Shown here piece after piece: positions 1-13,363 of a stretch of 64,000 bases of DNA. The stretch comes from Panagrolaimus kolymaensis (lineage: Eukaryota > Nematoda > Chromadorea > Rhabditida > Panagrolaimidae). The notes under the pieces are model-generated. The model did no database searches and was not told the origin of the DNA. It saw nothing but the letters and a program-made list of their open reading frames with translations. The stretch covers positions 930,001 to 994,000 of the forward strand of contig JAJQJQ010000027.1 in the NCBI GenBank assembly GCA_028622995.1. The letters run 5' to 3'. The first letter of the stretch is position 1; every line of letters begins with the position of its first letter. A program made the position numbers and the translations under genes.

Positions 1-790
1 GATGTTGATCTAAAAATGCTTAGTAAGTAAACAAGTTATTTTTAAGCTTAAAAGTTTCAAACCTTGAAGTATTTGCACTCTCACTTAGTTTCTTGATCGT
101 TTCATTTCGTGCTTGTCGACGTTTTCTTAATTCTTCAATTTTCTTTTCTTCGTCATCGCTTCCATTCCATTCGATATCAAGAGCAGGAGATTTTGAGCCT
201 TTTCGATCACTAAAAAACAACAAGCATTAATAATTATATTTTACAACCATAACATACCTGTCTTTTCCATTTTTGCCATTCTTCTTATCTTCATCTCGAT
301 GTGAGCGATGATCGCTTCGGTAATCTCTAGAGTATTTATCACGTGAGCTTGTTTTAGAATAATCTCTACCATAAGTTACTGGGGAATAACGCCTACCACT
401 TGTACGATTTCGTTCACGATCATTTCGGTAATCACGTCTTTCGGGAGAACGATCACGTTGATTTTCTCGTCTGTCGGATGTACGATCACGCCTTGAAGTT
501 GTGCTGCGAGAAGGAGAAGATTTAACATCTAAAAATGGCAAAATATTAAGAGATACAACTAGCTATCCGAACGCCTTACCATTTTCTTTATGTCGTTTTG
601 GACTATCATCATATCGCTTTCGTTTTGGTGATACACTTCTTTCAGAACCAGATCGATGACGATGTCGCTTTTCTTTTTTCTGCTTTTTCGCTTTCTTCTC
701 TTTCTTTTCTTTCTTATGCTTCTTGTGATGAGATTCTTCTTCTTGTTCCTTTTCAACAACAACAACGGTATCGGTATCATCACCAGCCAT
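1..790 (-). CDS. RS/Lys-rich nuclear protein, N-terminal part (possibly PRP4-like splicing kinase)
   Basis: Partial gene that leaves the window at its 3' end. Exons are 790-580, 528-258, 209-63 and 9-1; all junctions keep one frame with GT-AG ends. The start ATG at 790 opens MAGDDTDTVVVV, followed by an acidic patch, a Lys/His-rich run at about residues 20-50, and a long Arg/Ser/Asp-rich stretch with RS, RD and SPER repeats typical of spliceosome-associated proteins. After it comes an acidic-to-basic helix (DDEEKKIEELRKRRQAR) that resembles the segment before the kinase domain in PRPF4B-type kinases. The kinase domain itself would lie outside the window, so the family name is an inference; other RS proteins such as helicases or U2-associated factors remain possible. 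The product is probably nuclear. Confidence 0.6.
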
Positions 791-3208
791 TTTTGATGTG
801 ATTTGATCTAGAATATGAAAAAATTAGTACAAAAATCATTTAATAATCGACCACCATCAAAACAAATCCAAGTAAAAGCATCAGAGAGAACTTATATGAT
901 AAAAAAACGATTACCAAAAAAAGATTTAGTAAAAATTGACATAGAAAAAAGTTGTTTGAAAAGCTTTCAAAGACGACGAAGAAAAATTTTGTTTGTTTTG
1001 CTTTTTTACATGCATAAAATTTATTGAAAGTTTACGGGTCTTTTGCCAGAACGTTGTGAAAGAATGAGTAAATTTCCTTTCAAGATCCAATTTTTTTAAA
1101 ACAAACATAATCTAGCTTCTTCTAAATTACAAAGGTTGCTTTTTTCAATTTTTTTTGGTTGATTAGCAATGTTTTAAATAAATTGATAGATTCTTATTTT
1201 AGTTTTATTTGGTAATAAAGAAAGAAGTAAAGCCTTTATTTTGTTTTAGTCCCCTCTCTTTTTATTTATTTTTATGAGTTTCAAAACGAAAAAAGAAAAA
1301 ATTTTCAACTGTTTTGCAGGCGGCGGCAAAAGTCGTCGGTTGTTCGTTCTTCCATCCATCCAATGAGATGTTTGTCCATCATTTATTTTTTTCGGAAGTT
1401 AGCTTTTGTTATATGTGTGTTTATTTGTTTGTCTGCGCTTGAGTTTTATGAGTGAAGAATGTATTTTTTTTGTGGTTGTCGTCGTCTGTCAATAACTTTT
1501 TTCTTCTCTCTCTATTTTTTTCGACATCATATTTCTTAATAATATAATAACGAGAACATCAACATAACATAACATTCAAATTAAACGTGCATTTATTTAT
1601 GGGTATGCGTGTGTTCAATTTTCCATTTTTTTGTTTTCCTTGACTTCCATTTTTTTTATACTGCTACTGCCGTCGCCACATTGCCGCTGCTGGACATTGC
1701 GTTGTTGTTGTCGTCGTTGTCGAAGTTTCTTTCATCTATATATGTTACATACATTCTTCATACACGTATACTTACACACAAATAATTTTTTTATCCTTTT
1801 TCTTGACAGCTTGCTTATTTTTTCCCCTCCTTCCATATAATTTTTTTTTATTAGCAGCAGCCACAAACAACTATAAACTCTTTTTTTTATTTTTTTTCAC
1901 GTCGTCTTCATTTTTTTTCCAGCAAAAAAAGGGTTTTTCTTTTCTCTATTTTTTTATCTTGACTGCTACCGCTGGCCGGCTAGTTGTTTGCCATGATGGA
2001 AAAAAAGATGCTTTCTAAAAAAAATACATTTTCTCTTTCGAATGAATGCCTTGAGGCTTTTTTTTTCTTCTACTGTCTGCCATCGCATCTCCTCTGTCCA
2101 CCAACAACTTTTTTTAACGCCCTGTTTTTTTTTCTTCTGTTGTTGATGATGGTATACTTAGTTAGTGTTACATAAAAATAGGAGGAGGAGAGAAGAAGAA
2201 AAAAAGAGACACTAACAAAATATATTTTCTCTGCATTCTTTTACATACATCTTTCAAAACATAGACACACATACAGAGAAAGACATGGATTTTAGTTATC
2301 AAAAAAAACAACGACGAAGACGACCACGACAAACACATCATTGCTGCTGGCAATGTTTTGTTTTTATTATTTTTTTTAGTGAACGTTGCACACATTTTTT
2401 TTCTCCTTTAGTCGTCTCCTTTTTTCTGTTTCTCTAAAAAATTTCATGAGTTTATGCGAATGATAGACAGAGAAGACATTGAAAAATAGAAGAGAGATGA
2501 ATCATTTTTTTCTTCTTCTTGGTGTTCTTCTTCTTCGTCTTCTTTCTCTCCCCATTTTTGTGTTGGGTTTGAGCTGCTGCTGTTGCTGTCTGAGCATGTT
2601 CTTGAACTTTTTTATTCTTCTTTTTTCTTTTTCATTCGCATAAAACTAAACTTGTTTTTGCGACAAAAGTTCAATGTTATTTTTTTTCGGTTTCGTGTGG
2701 GTTTTTTTAAAACTATTTTATTCGATCAAAATTGATTGATTGATTAATCATCATTGTTTTTATATATATTCTTTTATAGTTTAGTTTCATTAATGAAACA
2801 ACGTTTATTCATTTTTCTTGGGCGTTTTTTTTACAAATACATACATACTTTTTTTCGTGAACTTTTATTTTTATTTTTCGTGATTAATGAATGGTCTTTT
2901 TTTTTGTTGTTTGTTATTTCTCCCCAAAGTTTATGAATTCCTCCGTCATTTTAAATTTACTTTGATGAAACTTTTTTTTTAGCGAGGAATGACTCATACT
3001 TAATTTTAATTATTTTTTTTGTTTTAGGTTTATTTTACCATTAATTAAACACACAATTAAAGTAGTTGCTATATATTTCTGCATCCATGACGCATTAAAA
3101 TATTTTTATTTTTATTATTTTAACTCACAAAAAGTTTTCAAAATATTTTTTTAAATTTAAATAATTTATTTTATTATAACTTTTATAAACTAAAAAAACC
3201 GAAAAAAA
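791..3208. other. Intergenic, T-rich, no gene seen
   Basis: About 2.4 kb between two divergent genes. The plus strand is extremely rich in polypyrimidine tracts with scattered CTGCTG-type short runs, for example near 2565-2595. Open frames here are made of Phe, Leu and Ser from poly-T and have no splice support. I see no RNA gene. It presumably contains the promoters of the flanking genes, but I cannot point to specific elements. Confidence 0.5.
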
Positions 3209-6200
3209 ATGGGGAATCTTGTTGATGAAGAAACAGCAGACGAGTTTGATACAACTCGTAAGTTTTAATTTTTATTTTGTGGTTTTAGGACTGTTTTTTT
3301 AATAAATTCAATAAAAAAACTAAAAAATTTATATATTCAGATAATAAAGTAGCAGTCTGGGCTGATGCTGATCGATTAACATCTAATTCACATTCATCAT
3401 CATCAAATAATTCGAATACCGATCAACATCATAACAGCCATCGAATATTTTATGGTCAACGACCGATGGGTCCTGCATATACTTTTATTTTGCCTGATTT
3501 ATATCAATTTGCTGATGGATTTAGGCAATTTTTAGAAAGAGATATGATTGAAATGCCTACCCTTAGAAGGCTTGAACTTTCGGGTTCGTTTCCTTTATTT
3601 TTAAATTTGGCCATTGGAAAATTAAGCTTAACTTTGTTTCTAAAACTACGGTTTTTGAGAATACTTTTTTTTTTAAAACTTTGGAATATCAAAAGAAAAT
3701 TGAGACTTTCACGATTTTTTTATTATTTGTCTTTTGGAATATATAATTTTCTTTTTTCTTCAAATTTTTAACAAATTAGCACCTTTTTTTAAATAATACA
3801 CCTGTCAGCCAAAAATTTAAGCTTTTTTTACTTTTTATGGTAGTTTTTAGTTTTCCTAGAAACTTTGATATATAGAGTTTGCATAAAAGTTTTTTTTGGA
3901 AACTGTTTTTACTTTCTGTTACGCAACAACAAAATTATTGTTTTTTACATTCTTTTTTATAAGCCATATTTTTTTCTTTGTTTATTTGTGTCTATCAAAA
4001 ACAAACGCACGTAAAAAAACAAAACAAGGGCGACTATCAGCATTTTTTATTTTTTGTTTTGGAACTGTAAAAAGCACAACTATCAAAACATTTTGCAAAA
4101 ATTCAGACGACAAAAACATTTTCCACCGTTTTCATGTTTTCTTTTTTATTTCTAATTAATTTTGAAACACAAAATATTTCATGCTTCTTTTTTTTTCATA
4201 TGCTACAAAAGATTCCAGATTTTTTTCGCTATCTAAAACTCCACAAACAATCCTTCTTTCCTTTGCTTTAAAATTCCAAAAAATCAGCTGTTTTTCATTC
4301 GTTTTTTTATTTATCAGTTCTTTCTGAGTGTTGCTCGTTAATTTCCAATTTAACCCTCTTTTTTCTCTTCCTTCCAATTGAATTTCCATTATTTTCATCT
4401 TGTTAAAAAACCAAAATCAAAAATTAATCGAACGATACACTTTCCTCTTTTTTACTTCTCTTTTTTTGTTTTAATTCCAAAAAAAATTAGTCCAATTGCG
4501 TCAAAAAAGCACAAAGCAAAGCAAAAAAAAATACAAGAATTTTGCATTGATTATGGCTGGCTCCAAAAAAAATTTAATACATATTTTTTTTTGTTGCAAT
4601 GATTATTGCTCGAACCAAAACAAAAAAATATTTCAGACATTGTCTCTTTCCTGTTTTAATTAGTTTGACTATTTTTTCATAGTCAAAAATCAATTAATTC
4701 TTTCCTTTTCTTTTATTTTTAATTTTTCTGTGTGTCTAATAATCTAATAGTAAGAAGCTATCATAAATATAAATAAATATAAGTAGCAACAAAATCAAGT
4801 TGAAAAAATTTGAAGGAGAATATGAAATGGCGTGAACCAGCAACGAACGAAGGATTACGTCTTTTTTTTTGAAAAGAGCAACAAAAAAAATAATAAAGAA
4901 AAAACCTGTTTTTTTTTATTGGCGAGCAACCGAAGAACGTAAAAAACGAGACAAAAAAAAGCCATAAAACAAAGAATTTATTTTCTTTTGCGGTTTAGAA
5001 ATATTTTGGACAGACACAAATGTGTGAAAAAAATTATTGCAACTTTCAAATTATAAGTAATAATTATCTGTTATTAATTCTTGAGTTAGAGGATAACAAA
5101 AATTCTTTGATTTAAAAAAAATCAAATTTCATTAGATTAATTTACTTTTTTTGGGTGTCTGCAAAATTGCAGATAATTGTAATCTATCGTTTTTATTGTT
5201 TTAAGAAAAATTTAACTTTTGCAAAAAGTGTTTATTTATTTTTTTGAGAGAGAAACGAAGCAGCTTTCAATGAAAAATAAAATTTATCAGTCTCTTTGAA
5301 TAAATACATACGTTTAAAACAGCATGATGATGATGATATAAGCAAACATAACTCTTTCTTATCGCATTTTTTGTTGTCTTTAATCAGTCCAAAATATTGT
5401 GGTTTTTCATTCTTTTCTGCTTCTTCTTTCTTTTTGGACTTTTGAGAGAAAAAAATATTGATAACTTTATCAGTCTTTTTTCTTCCTTCATCAAGTTAAA
5501 ATATAAAAGTTTTTTTGCTGTCAATCAATTGATTTTTGTTTAAAATTGATGTCATTCAAAATATAGTTAAATAATTAGCAGTCCTCACAACATAAACAAA
5601 GAAAGCAAATTAATGTCTATGATTCATAGCAATTAGCATTCCATAAAACAAAAAAAGCACACAATGATTCACAAAAATAATTTGATCTCAATAAAATTTC
5701 TTATTTTGCAGGTCATTTAAATTGGTGGTGTATAAATCATAGCCAAAAATTATATCCATTGGTAACCACGGGAGATGGAAATTGTTTATTACATGCTGCA
5801 TCACTAGGAACTTGGGGAGTTCATGATCGTCAATTGCATCTAAGAAATTTACTTTATAATGTATTAAAAAATGGTTCCCGAAGACATGCATTTTGGAGGC
5901 GATGGAGATGGTCGGAATCTAAATCCAATTTACAATCTGGATTAGTTTTAAGCGAAGAAGAATGGTCAAAAGAATGGAATGATGTGCTTCAAATGTCTGC
6001 ACCCACTCCACGAACTTCACAAGTTTCTGAACCGGAATCCAATGGAAATGGAAACAACAATGGCAGTGGAGGAGGAAAAGGAATAACAAAATCAAATTCC
6101 ACTGAACAAATTTATGAAAGTTTAGAAACTATTCATGTTTTTGCTTTGGCTCATATTCTTAAACGACCAGTTGTGGTGGTTTCGGATACAGTATTAAGAA

Positions 6201-9200
6201 ATGCAAATGGTGAAGAATTATCTCCAATTCCATTTGGTGGAATTTATTTACCTCTTGAGTGTCCACCTGAACAATGTCATAGGTCTCCATTAGTGCTTTG
6301 TTATGATTCATCACATTTTTCTGCTCTTGTGGCTATGAGAAGTCCATCATCGCCTTATTTGGCAGGTAAGACTCCAAACAAAAATTTAATTTAATGGAAA
6401 TTTTTCTTTACTAATTTATGGAAATTAAAAAAACTTTTGGCGCACACAAAAAAGTATGTACGTACCAAAGTGAGAAGAAGGATTTGGCTCAAAAACAGAA
6501 AAGAAGCTTATTATTTTTTGTTTAAGATTTTCTAAAAAAACACTATTTAGTCCGATGTCGGTTTATTCCAAGAAAAAAAAAGCTTTTTTATAATATTTTT
6601 TCTCTAAGCTTCTTTTTTTTAAATAGTTCTGGAATGCCATCAAAAAATTTGAATATTTTTGGGTTGTAAATTCAAAAAACCATTGAAGAAACCAAAAAAT
6701 TCTTATGAAACTTTTTTTAAAGCATTTTTATTTTGTTTTCTGCTACCATAACGTTCAAATAAATCATAGGTAAGCGGCAATCTAGAAAAAAATAAATGAA
6801 GCAAACTTTTTCCAAAAGAAACCAGGATTAATGCTAGAAAAGTAAATAACATTGCTTGAAGTTTTTATGAAAATTTACTAACAGCACTTTTTGAAAGTCC
6901 ACTCACAATTATTTTTTTAAAAACAAAAAAATGCAAAAATTTCAATTTATTAACAAAAATGACAAAATGACCTTGAAAAATGTTTTATTATTATTATTTA
7001 CACTTGAACTTGAAAAATTTTTCGGCAAAAAAAGATGATAAACAAATACAGATTTATTTCAAATTTTTGACATTCTTAATTTCTCATTTCTTTTCTTTTT
7101 TTTAGCCATTCCAATAATGGATAAAAATCGTAATATTTTACCCGTGCATTTCGCTGTTGATCCTTCACCCGATTTTTCATGGTGGAAAGACGACGAAGAT
7201 AAAAAGATTGCAGAAAAAATTGATGCCAAAATGACGGAAGATTATCGATTGGATTTAATTGGACGATATATGGATATTGTTAAAATGGATTTAAGACGGG
7301 GATCAATAAAAAAAACTTTACCCGTCGCAAATAGTCAAGATCCTTTGGCCATTCCAAATAAACTTATGACTTTGGCTTCGTCGGGTGGACATTATAAAAA
7401 TAATTCGAATGGAAATAATGAAAATGGCGAAACAGATTTTGATGGAAGTGACAAAAATAGTGGAGGTAGAATTATGAGAGAAATTCGTCAACATTTGCGA
7501 AGACTTGGAAGAAAAAATAAAAAAGATCGGCCAAGTCCCAGAAAATTTTCCGCAGCCGAATTACGACAAACCAATTGTATTTTTACTGCCCTCCTTCATA
7601 ATTTCGCTCATCAATACACAGATTCCATGGTGGATAATTACATTAGTGTGGCTAAACAAAGATTTGAAGAAATGAGAACCGTAAGTTTTTTTTATTTTAA
7701 AAATTAAATATTTAGACCTTCCCTTGAGAACTTGACTTTCATGGATTTAAAGTTTATTACACAAAACTTTTACAATACAAAAAAACGGCTTTTTTTAAAT
7801 CTTCTAAAAATGCAGCTTAAATAATTAAAAGTTTTTTAAATCTAAATTTTTTCTTTTTTTTAGCTTTCAACATCTTTTACACCCAAGAACCGTATGTCAC
7901 GATCATTTAGTTCATCATCGGTTTTACTTACATGTTTAAATACACATTGTGAAAAGGTTTGTTTTTTTAAAGCCAATGAATTCCTTGGAGACATTTTTAT
8001 TATTATCCAAACCAATCTTTTTTTTCTTTTTTTGGTGACAAAATGAGAAATAAAAATCTTTTTTGATTGCATTTCTTATTTATTTTTATTTTTTTAGACT
8101 GCTTCACCATCAACGAATTTTTTATGTCCCATGTGTTTTGAAGACCAAAAACGTGAAATGGCTTCGATTGGTTCTTCAGGAGGAGGAGGAGGAAATCCAT
8201 CCACATCATCATCTTCAAGGGGTTCATCATCCATGGATTCAACAAGAGAATCCACTCCAAGAGGGGGATTATATGCAAATTATCGAAATAATGGAAATAT
8301 TAATGGAAATAATTATATTTTACCAGTAAAAAATAATTGTCGAATGGATACAATGATAAATAAAAAATCTTGCACAATGCCTGCAATTTCCACCACTTTA
8401 AAATCTCATCAACAACAGCAGCAAGGCCCTGTAACGATTGCTTCAACCGATATTTATTTTGATAGTGAACCAGAAGAATTTGAAGAAGATGATGAAAATG
8501 GAATAGAGGAAGAAGAAACTTATCAACCACAACAACACCATCATCGAAGAAATCCAGCTCCACCTCCGCCTTTGCCACCACCAAGAAGTTGTCGAGAAAA
8601 TAATAATTCCGTAGCCGCCGCTAATGGCGTTGCCGAAATTAATAATTCAGCGACGACAAAAGTTTTATTGAATGGAAATTCAAATTTAAGAAATGCTAAT
8701 GCAAAATTATTAACCAATGGAAATGGAAATTTATTAAATCATAAAAAGTTACCAGCTGGAGCAGCGGCGGCACCTCCTCCACCAATTCCATCCAAACCTA
8801 AACCATCCTCATCATCAACATTGTCTGGATCAAATTATAGCAATGGAAAATCGTCTCATCTTCCACAATCATCAAATGAAAGACCCCTACAAATGCCTCC
8901 TCAAACATCAAATTCATCATCGAAGCTTACTACTGCCTCTGTAATTAGTAATAATAGTAGGCCATCATCGACGACAACAATAAATCGAACCAATATTCAT
9001 ATTACTCCCGGCACAGCCAATTGTCATAATGCCACTGCAGTTACAGCAAAGTAAGATATTTTTTCTTTTAAACTTTTTTTCTAAAATATTTCGAAAAAAA
9101 AAATGGAAATATTAGAAAAAATTATTAATTTACTTTTGTAATAAATTTTGATTTTTATGAAACATAAAATTTGATTCTTTTTGGTTTGGAGCTTAATAAT

Positions 9201-9270
9201 GTTTTTGTTTTTGTTTTTTAGTATCGCAGCTACAAAAGTATCATACCAATATGCAACGACGAAATCATAA
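3209..9270 (+). CDS. OTU deubiquitinase, OTUD7/Cezanne family
   Basis: Seven exons: 3209-3257, 3341-3583, 5712-6365, 7106-7680, 7864-7956, 8098-9050 and 9222-9270, giving 871 residues in one frame. The OTU core holds the catalytic Cys at about residue 122 in [16 protein letters not shown] and the catalytic His at about 299 in SSHFSALV. The lead-in [21 protein letters not shown], the RRWRW motif and the VHFAVDP segment match Cezanne-type enzymes, which in characterised members prefer Lys11 ubiquitin chains. The second intron is 2.1 kb. The tail (about residue 508 on) is low-complexity: acidic, Pro-rich, Ser- and Asn-rich. Only one CxxC (CPMC) is visible there, so the A20-type zinc finger of vertebrate homologues appears lost; an N-terminal UBA domain is also not seen. 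The start MGN could be myristoylated, which is only a suggestion. Confidence 0.92.
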
Positions 9271-12200
9271 AAAAAAACAATGCAATTTTATTATATTTAA
9301 AAAAAATGATTTTTACCGAAATGCTTCCTTTTTCAATCAAAAAATTATTGTCTTTCGTAGATTTTCTTATAGGTTTCTCCTCTCCACAGAGTTTCTTTTA
9401 TTTAATTATTTTTCTTGCTTAAATATGAATTATTTTTTTCTTAAATTTTTTTATTGTTCAAACTCTTCTTTTTTTATTCGGTGCACTACAACGTTCTTTT
9501 TTTTTCTTCTTCAAAAAAAAATCCGAGTGTTTTTGTTTTTATGTTTATAAAAATTATTTTATTCAAAGTTTATTTTTGTTATCAGAAATTTTCTCGATGA
9601 ATTTCTAGTCGCCTTCATAGAATCTTTATTTTCTTTAGAGTCAGTCATTAACCTTTTTTCTAGATTTTAATAGAGTTTAAGAAAATTTATTGTTTAAAGA
9701 AAAAACATGTAAGTCTGAGTTTCTTCGAGTTAAATTTTTTATTTTATTTTCATGGTATTTTTTTCATTCATTTTTTCAATGTATTTTTAAGCAAAAATTT
9801 TCTTTTCATAGGTTTATTAAATTATTTTTATTATAAATTATGAATTTGACTATTTTTTTTAAAACGTGATAACTCTTCTTTTTTTTACGCGTTGCAACTT
9901 TAGAAATTTTTATTAATTTTTTTGTCGGTGATCTTATTTTATTTTTCCTGAAATTATTTTAACTGTTAATGAATGATTTTTTCATAATTGTGATTATATA
10001 ACTTATATTTTCATAAATAAACAGAAAAATTGTAAAATGAGAAATTCTATTTAATTTTTTATAACAAAAAGTCTTTAATAAATTGTGGAATTGGGTGTCT
10101 GTTAAAAAAAGAGAAAAAAAATAATGTGGAAAAATTTATATATAGTTTTTATTTATAAAAAATTACTTCATTCACCTACAATTTAATTTAAAGATCATTG
10201 AAAAAATAGTTTATAAAAGAACTCGAAGAAAGAATTAACTCAAATAAAATTAATGAGCAAAAAAGATTAATCTTTTTAAAAACATAAAAAATAAATAAAC
10301 ATAACATTCAAAATATCAACTGTTATTAATTTATGGGAAATTAATCAACAAATTCTTCAGATCTTTCAGAATGTTCAATTTTTAAACATTTTTCGATCAT
10401 TTCTGCCATATCTTTATCGCATTTTTCTTATAAACTTTCTGCTTTAAAATTGGTTGGAATACAAAAACATTTAATTTCAGCAGATGAATCATCTATCTGT
10501 AAATTTTATTTTTGGTAAATTAAATTATTTGTTTTAATTCCAAATTGTTTTACTTTTTTTTCGAAGCAGTAAACTTCCATTATAGAGAATAAAAGATTTA
10601 TAAAATCAAAAAAGGTATTCTTAAAATATTCAAAAATAAAAAAAAAATAATAAATAAATTTTTTTAAAAATGCAGCCGTCGTCAACCTCTCACCTTTCAA
10701 AAAAAAATGAAAAGAAAAAACAGAATGTCAATGGGACTAACAAAGATGTTTGTTGCGCCACAATTTCGCAATGAAAAAAAAGATCGTCGAAAATGGACAT
10801 TATTATTGAAGGAAAAAAATCTACTGCCTCTATGATTTTTTGAATGTGGTTCGAACATTTTTCTTTCTTTTGTTCTAAGAAATTTTTTTCTTCGATTTAA
10901 TAATATTTCTTTATTTTACAATGTACTCAGCTAAAAAAATTTAATAATATTTTTATACGCACCATACGACACTAATTTTTTTGGGAATTTTTTTTTGTAG
11001 GAGTAAAAAAAGAACAAATGCAACAATAAAAAAATTCTGTTAACCATTTTTTATTATTATTTTACAACTGTATAATGCATTAAATGCTTCTAATAATTTT
11101 TTATTTTATTGTGTGCCATAAAGTGCATGCCACTTTTAACCTTAGAGTTATACATTTTTTCTTCATAAAAACAACCAATATCATTTTTTAAATTTAATGT
11201 AAGTTCTAGTTTTTTTTCTTGTAAACTTTTGATTTTTTGTTTGTCTTTAAATCAAAAATAATTCTAAACAAAAACTACGAAAAAAGAATTTAAAAAATTC
11301 AAAAAAATAAAATTCAATCAAGGAATATAGCTTTTTATGTCGTGGATCGAAAAAAAGGTGAATGAGAAAACAATATTCGTAAAATAAAAATGGACGCCTC
11401 AAATGAATGTTCAAGAACGAAAAATTTGCGAACAAAAAAAAGAAACCAATTTGCGAAAAAAATGCATACACATAAACTTTGAAGTCAAATTAATAAAAGA
11501 CAAAAATGAAAAAATGAAAAGTTTCTTTTGGCAAACAAAAGATTTATTTTCAGCGGCGATAAAAAGAAAGGGAAAATATCAATTTTTCATGTTTGCGTTC
11601 ACACAAAAAATGCTTTTAAAAATTTTTATTTTTTTGACAGTAAAATTTATAAAACATTAAATTAATCTCATTTTTTGCATGCTTAATAAATTGTGTTTTA
11701 ATGCAAAATTCTTGTTTCTATCCGTTCTTTGATGTTCGTGAGAATAATTTAATTTTTTTTCTTCGAATCATTGCGTTGATGTTCATGTTTACATAAATCC
11801 AATTATATTTTTGGTTTATTTAATTTCAGTAAATATTTTTATATCAAGTAATAAATAGAAATATGTACATAAAAATCTTTGATCGTAAATCCTTTTTTGT
11901 CTCGAAAAACATAAAAAAAAATCTTTAAAATATTCAAAAAGAAAAAAGAAAAAATGAAAATCGATAAACAAAAAAAACTTTGCAATCAAAGAATAAAAAG
12001 GCAACTGACTGGCTGCAAGAAATGGGACGGAAGAAAAAAAAATGACTAAAAGAGAGAAAAAAAATAGATGACAGAAAAGGAATGGTAAAAAACAACCTTG
12101 GAAAATAGAAGAAAAAAAAAAGGAAACTTCAAATTAATGTTTTTTTCTTCCAAAAATTATTAACAAAATGCTATAAAATAAATTTATGTTGGTATTTTAT

Positions 12201-12947
12201 TTTATGAGTGTAAATTATAAATTTAAAGATTGTAAAAAAAATTAAAGAAGAAAAAGAAGAATAAATAAACACAAATTTGGATTTTTTTTTCTTTAAAAAA
12301 AATTGCGCAACAATGAAAAAAAATTAAAGCAACAATTGCAGTTAATGAATTCGAAAGAAAAATAATTGAAAAGAATATTTCCTTAATAATAAACTTGTAT
12401 TACAAGAGAAGAAGGCAAAACTATGGCAAAAATAACATATATAAATTAATTGTAAATTCAATAAACTTTTCTGGCTAAAAATATTTGTATTATATTTCGA
12501 GATTTTCTTCTTTGAGAAAAAATTAATGTATTACAAAATTTTTAATTTGTTTTTTTTGGTTTTGTTAAAAATATTATAGTCTTTTATTTAAAAAATTTTG
12601 TCCCGATCTAATCTTGTGTGTTCATGATGGTTAAAACTTATAATTTCATGGATAATGCAGTATAGTGTAATAATCATACGCCCTACTTTTTTCATCATAT
12701 TTGAGGTTCAACTTATTAAAAATTTAACAATTTTGTTTTTCAATCCTCCATACTTTTTCGTACAGTTTTTATTAACTTTCACAAAAAAAAAACCGTAAAA
12801 AAACAGCTATAAAATATTCAAACCTTTAAAAAGTCAATAAAATAAAGCGCAGCAGCCAGCCACTTAGAAGAAAAAGAAAAACACGCATACACCCAAACAT
12901 TTTTTCTTCTTCTTTGTTCTTTGCAACAAGGCTGCCTGCTACTCAAC
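9271..12947. other. Gene-poor AT-rich stretch
   Basis: About 3.7 kb downstream of the OTUD7-like gene. Apart from the decayed exon at 10341-10496, I see no spliceable coding sequence, RNA gene or clear repeat. Open frames are runs of Phe, Lys, Ile and Asn from poly-T and poly-A. Confidence 0.45.
10341..10496 (-). pseudogene. Decayed exon-like fragment
   Basis: After a good acceptor (TTTACAG) on the minus strand there is a 52-codon frame beginning IDDSSAEIKCFCIPTNF and ending EFVD before a TAA. Its amino acid mix (acidic, Cys, Met and Glu residues) is unlike the surrounding translated poly-T. It is broken by one in-frame TAA at 10430-10428. No convincing upstream exon is visible. I do not recognise the family. 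It reads as a relic of a last exon, but could be chance. Confidence 0.3.
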
Positions 12948-13363
12948 CAGTGTTGTTACTTTCACAAAATCTCGGCTCCAGCTCCGCTCCGAGCTCCAGG
13001 CAAAGATTTTTTTGGCTCCAGCTCCGCTCCGCGCTCCTGCCATTTTTTAAATCGAGCTCCAACTCCGCTCCGGCTCCAAAATTTTTTTTTCTCAAATAAG
13101 CTTAATTGAAAAAAAGAACTAATATAACCTTATTATTATGTCTTTCTGAGCTATTTTAGAGGCATTGGAATTGAACAAACCCTTTTTTCTAATTAAAAAT
13201 AATTTTTAAAATTTTCCAAAAAAGTTTTTTGGCTCCGGCTCCGCTCCGCGCTCCAGCTGTTTTTTTTTATTTAGCTCCAGCTCCGCTCCAAGCTCCGACC
13301 TGGAGCGGAGCGGAGCGCTCCGGAGCAGGAGCTGGCGGAGCCAGTCACAACACTGTACTCAAC
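12940..13363. mobile_element. hAT-like MITE, 408 bp, with 8-bp target site duplication
   Basis: The element spans 12948-13355. It begins CAGTGTTGTTACT and ends with the inverted partner AGTCACAACACTG (12 of 13 matching). It is flanked on both sides by the identical octamer TACTCAAC, at 12940-12947 and 13356-13363. An 8-bp duplication with a CAGTG-type terminus is the known signature of hAT-superfamily elements. There is no transposase. The inside is two GC-rich blocks built from GCTCC/GCTCCGCTCC repeats around an AT-rich centre, and the right block contains its own inverted copies (GGAGCGGAGCGGAGC). These strongly coloured repeats contrast with the AT-rich surroundings. Confidence 0.88.

Noticed and set aside
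1631..2175. Several overlapping Phe/Leu/Ser-rich frames
   Set aside because: They mirror long pyrimidine tracts; no conserved motif.
12914..13109. Two overlapping plus-strand frames rich in Ala, Pro and Ser
   Set aside because: They are translations of the GCTCC repeats inside the MITE and have no splice or domain support.
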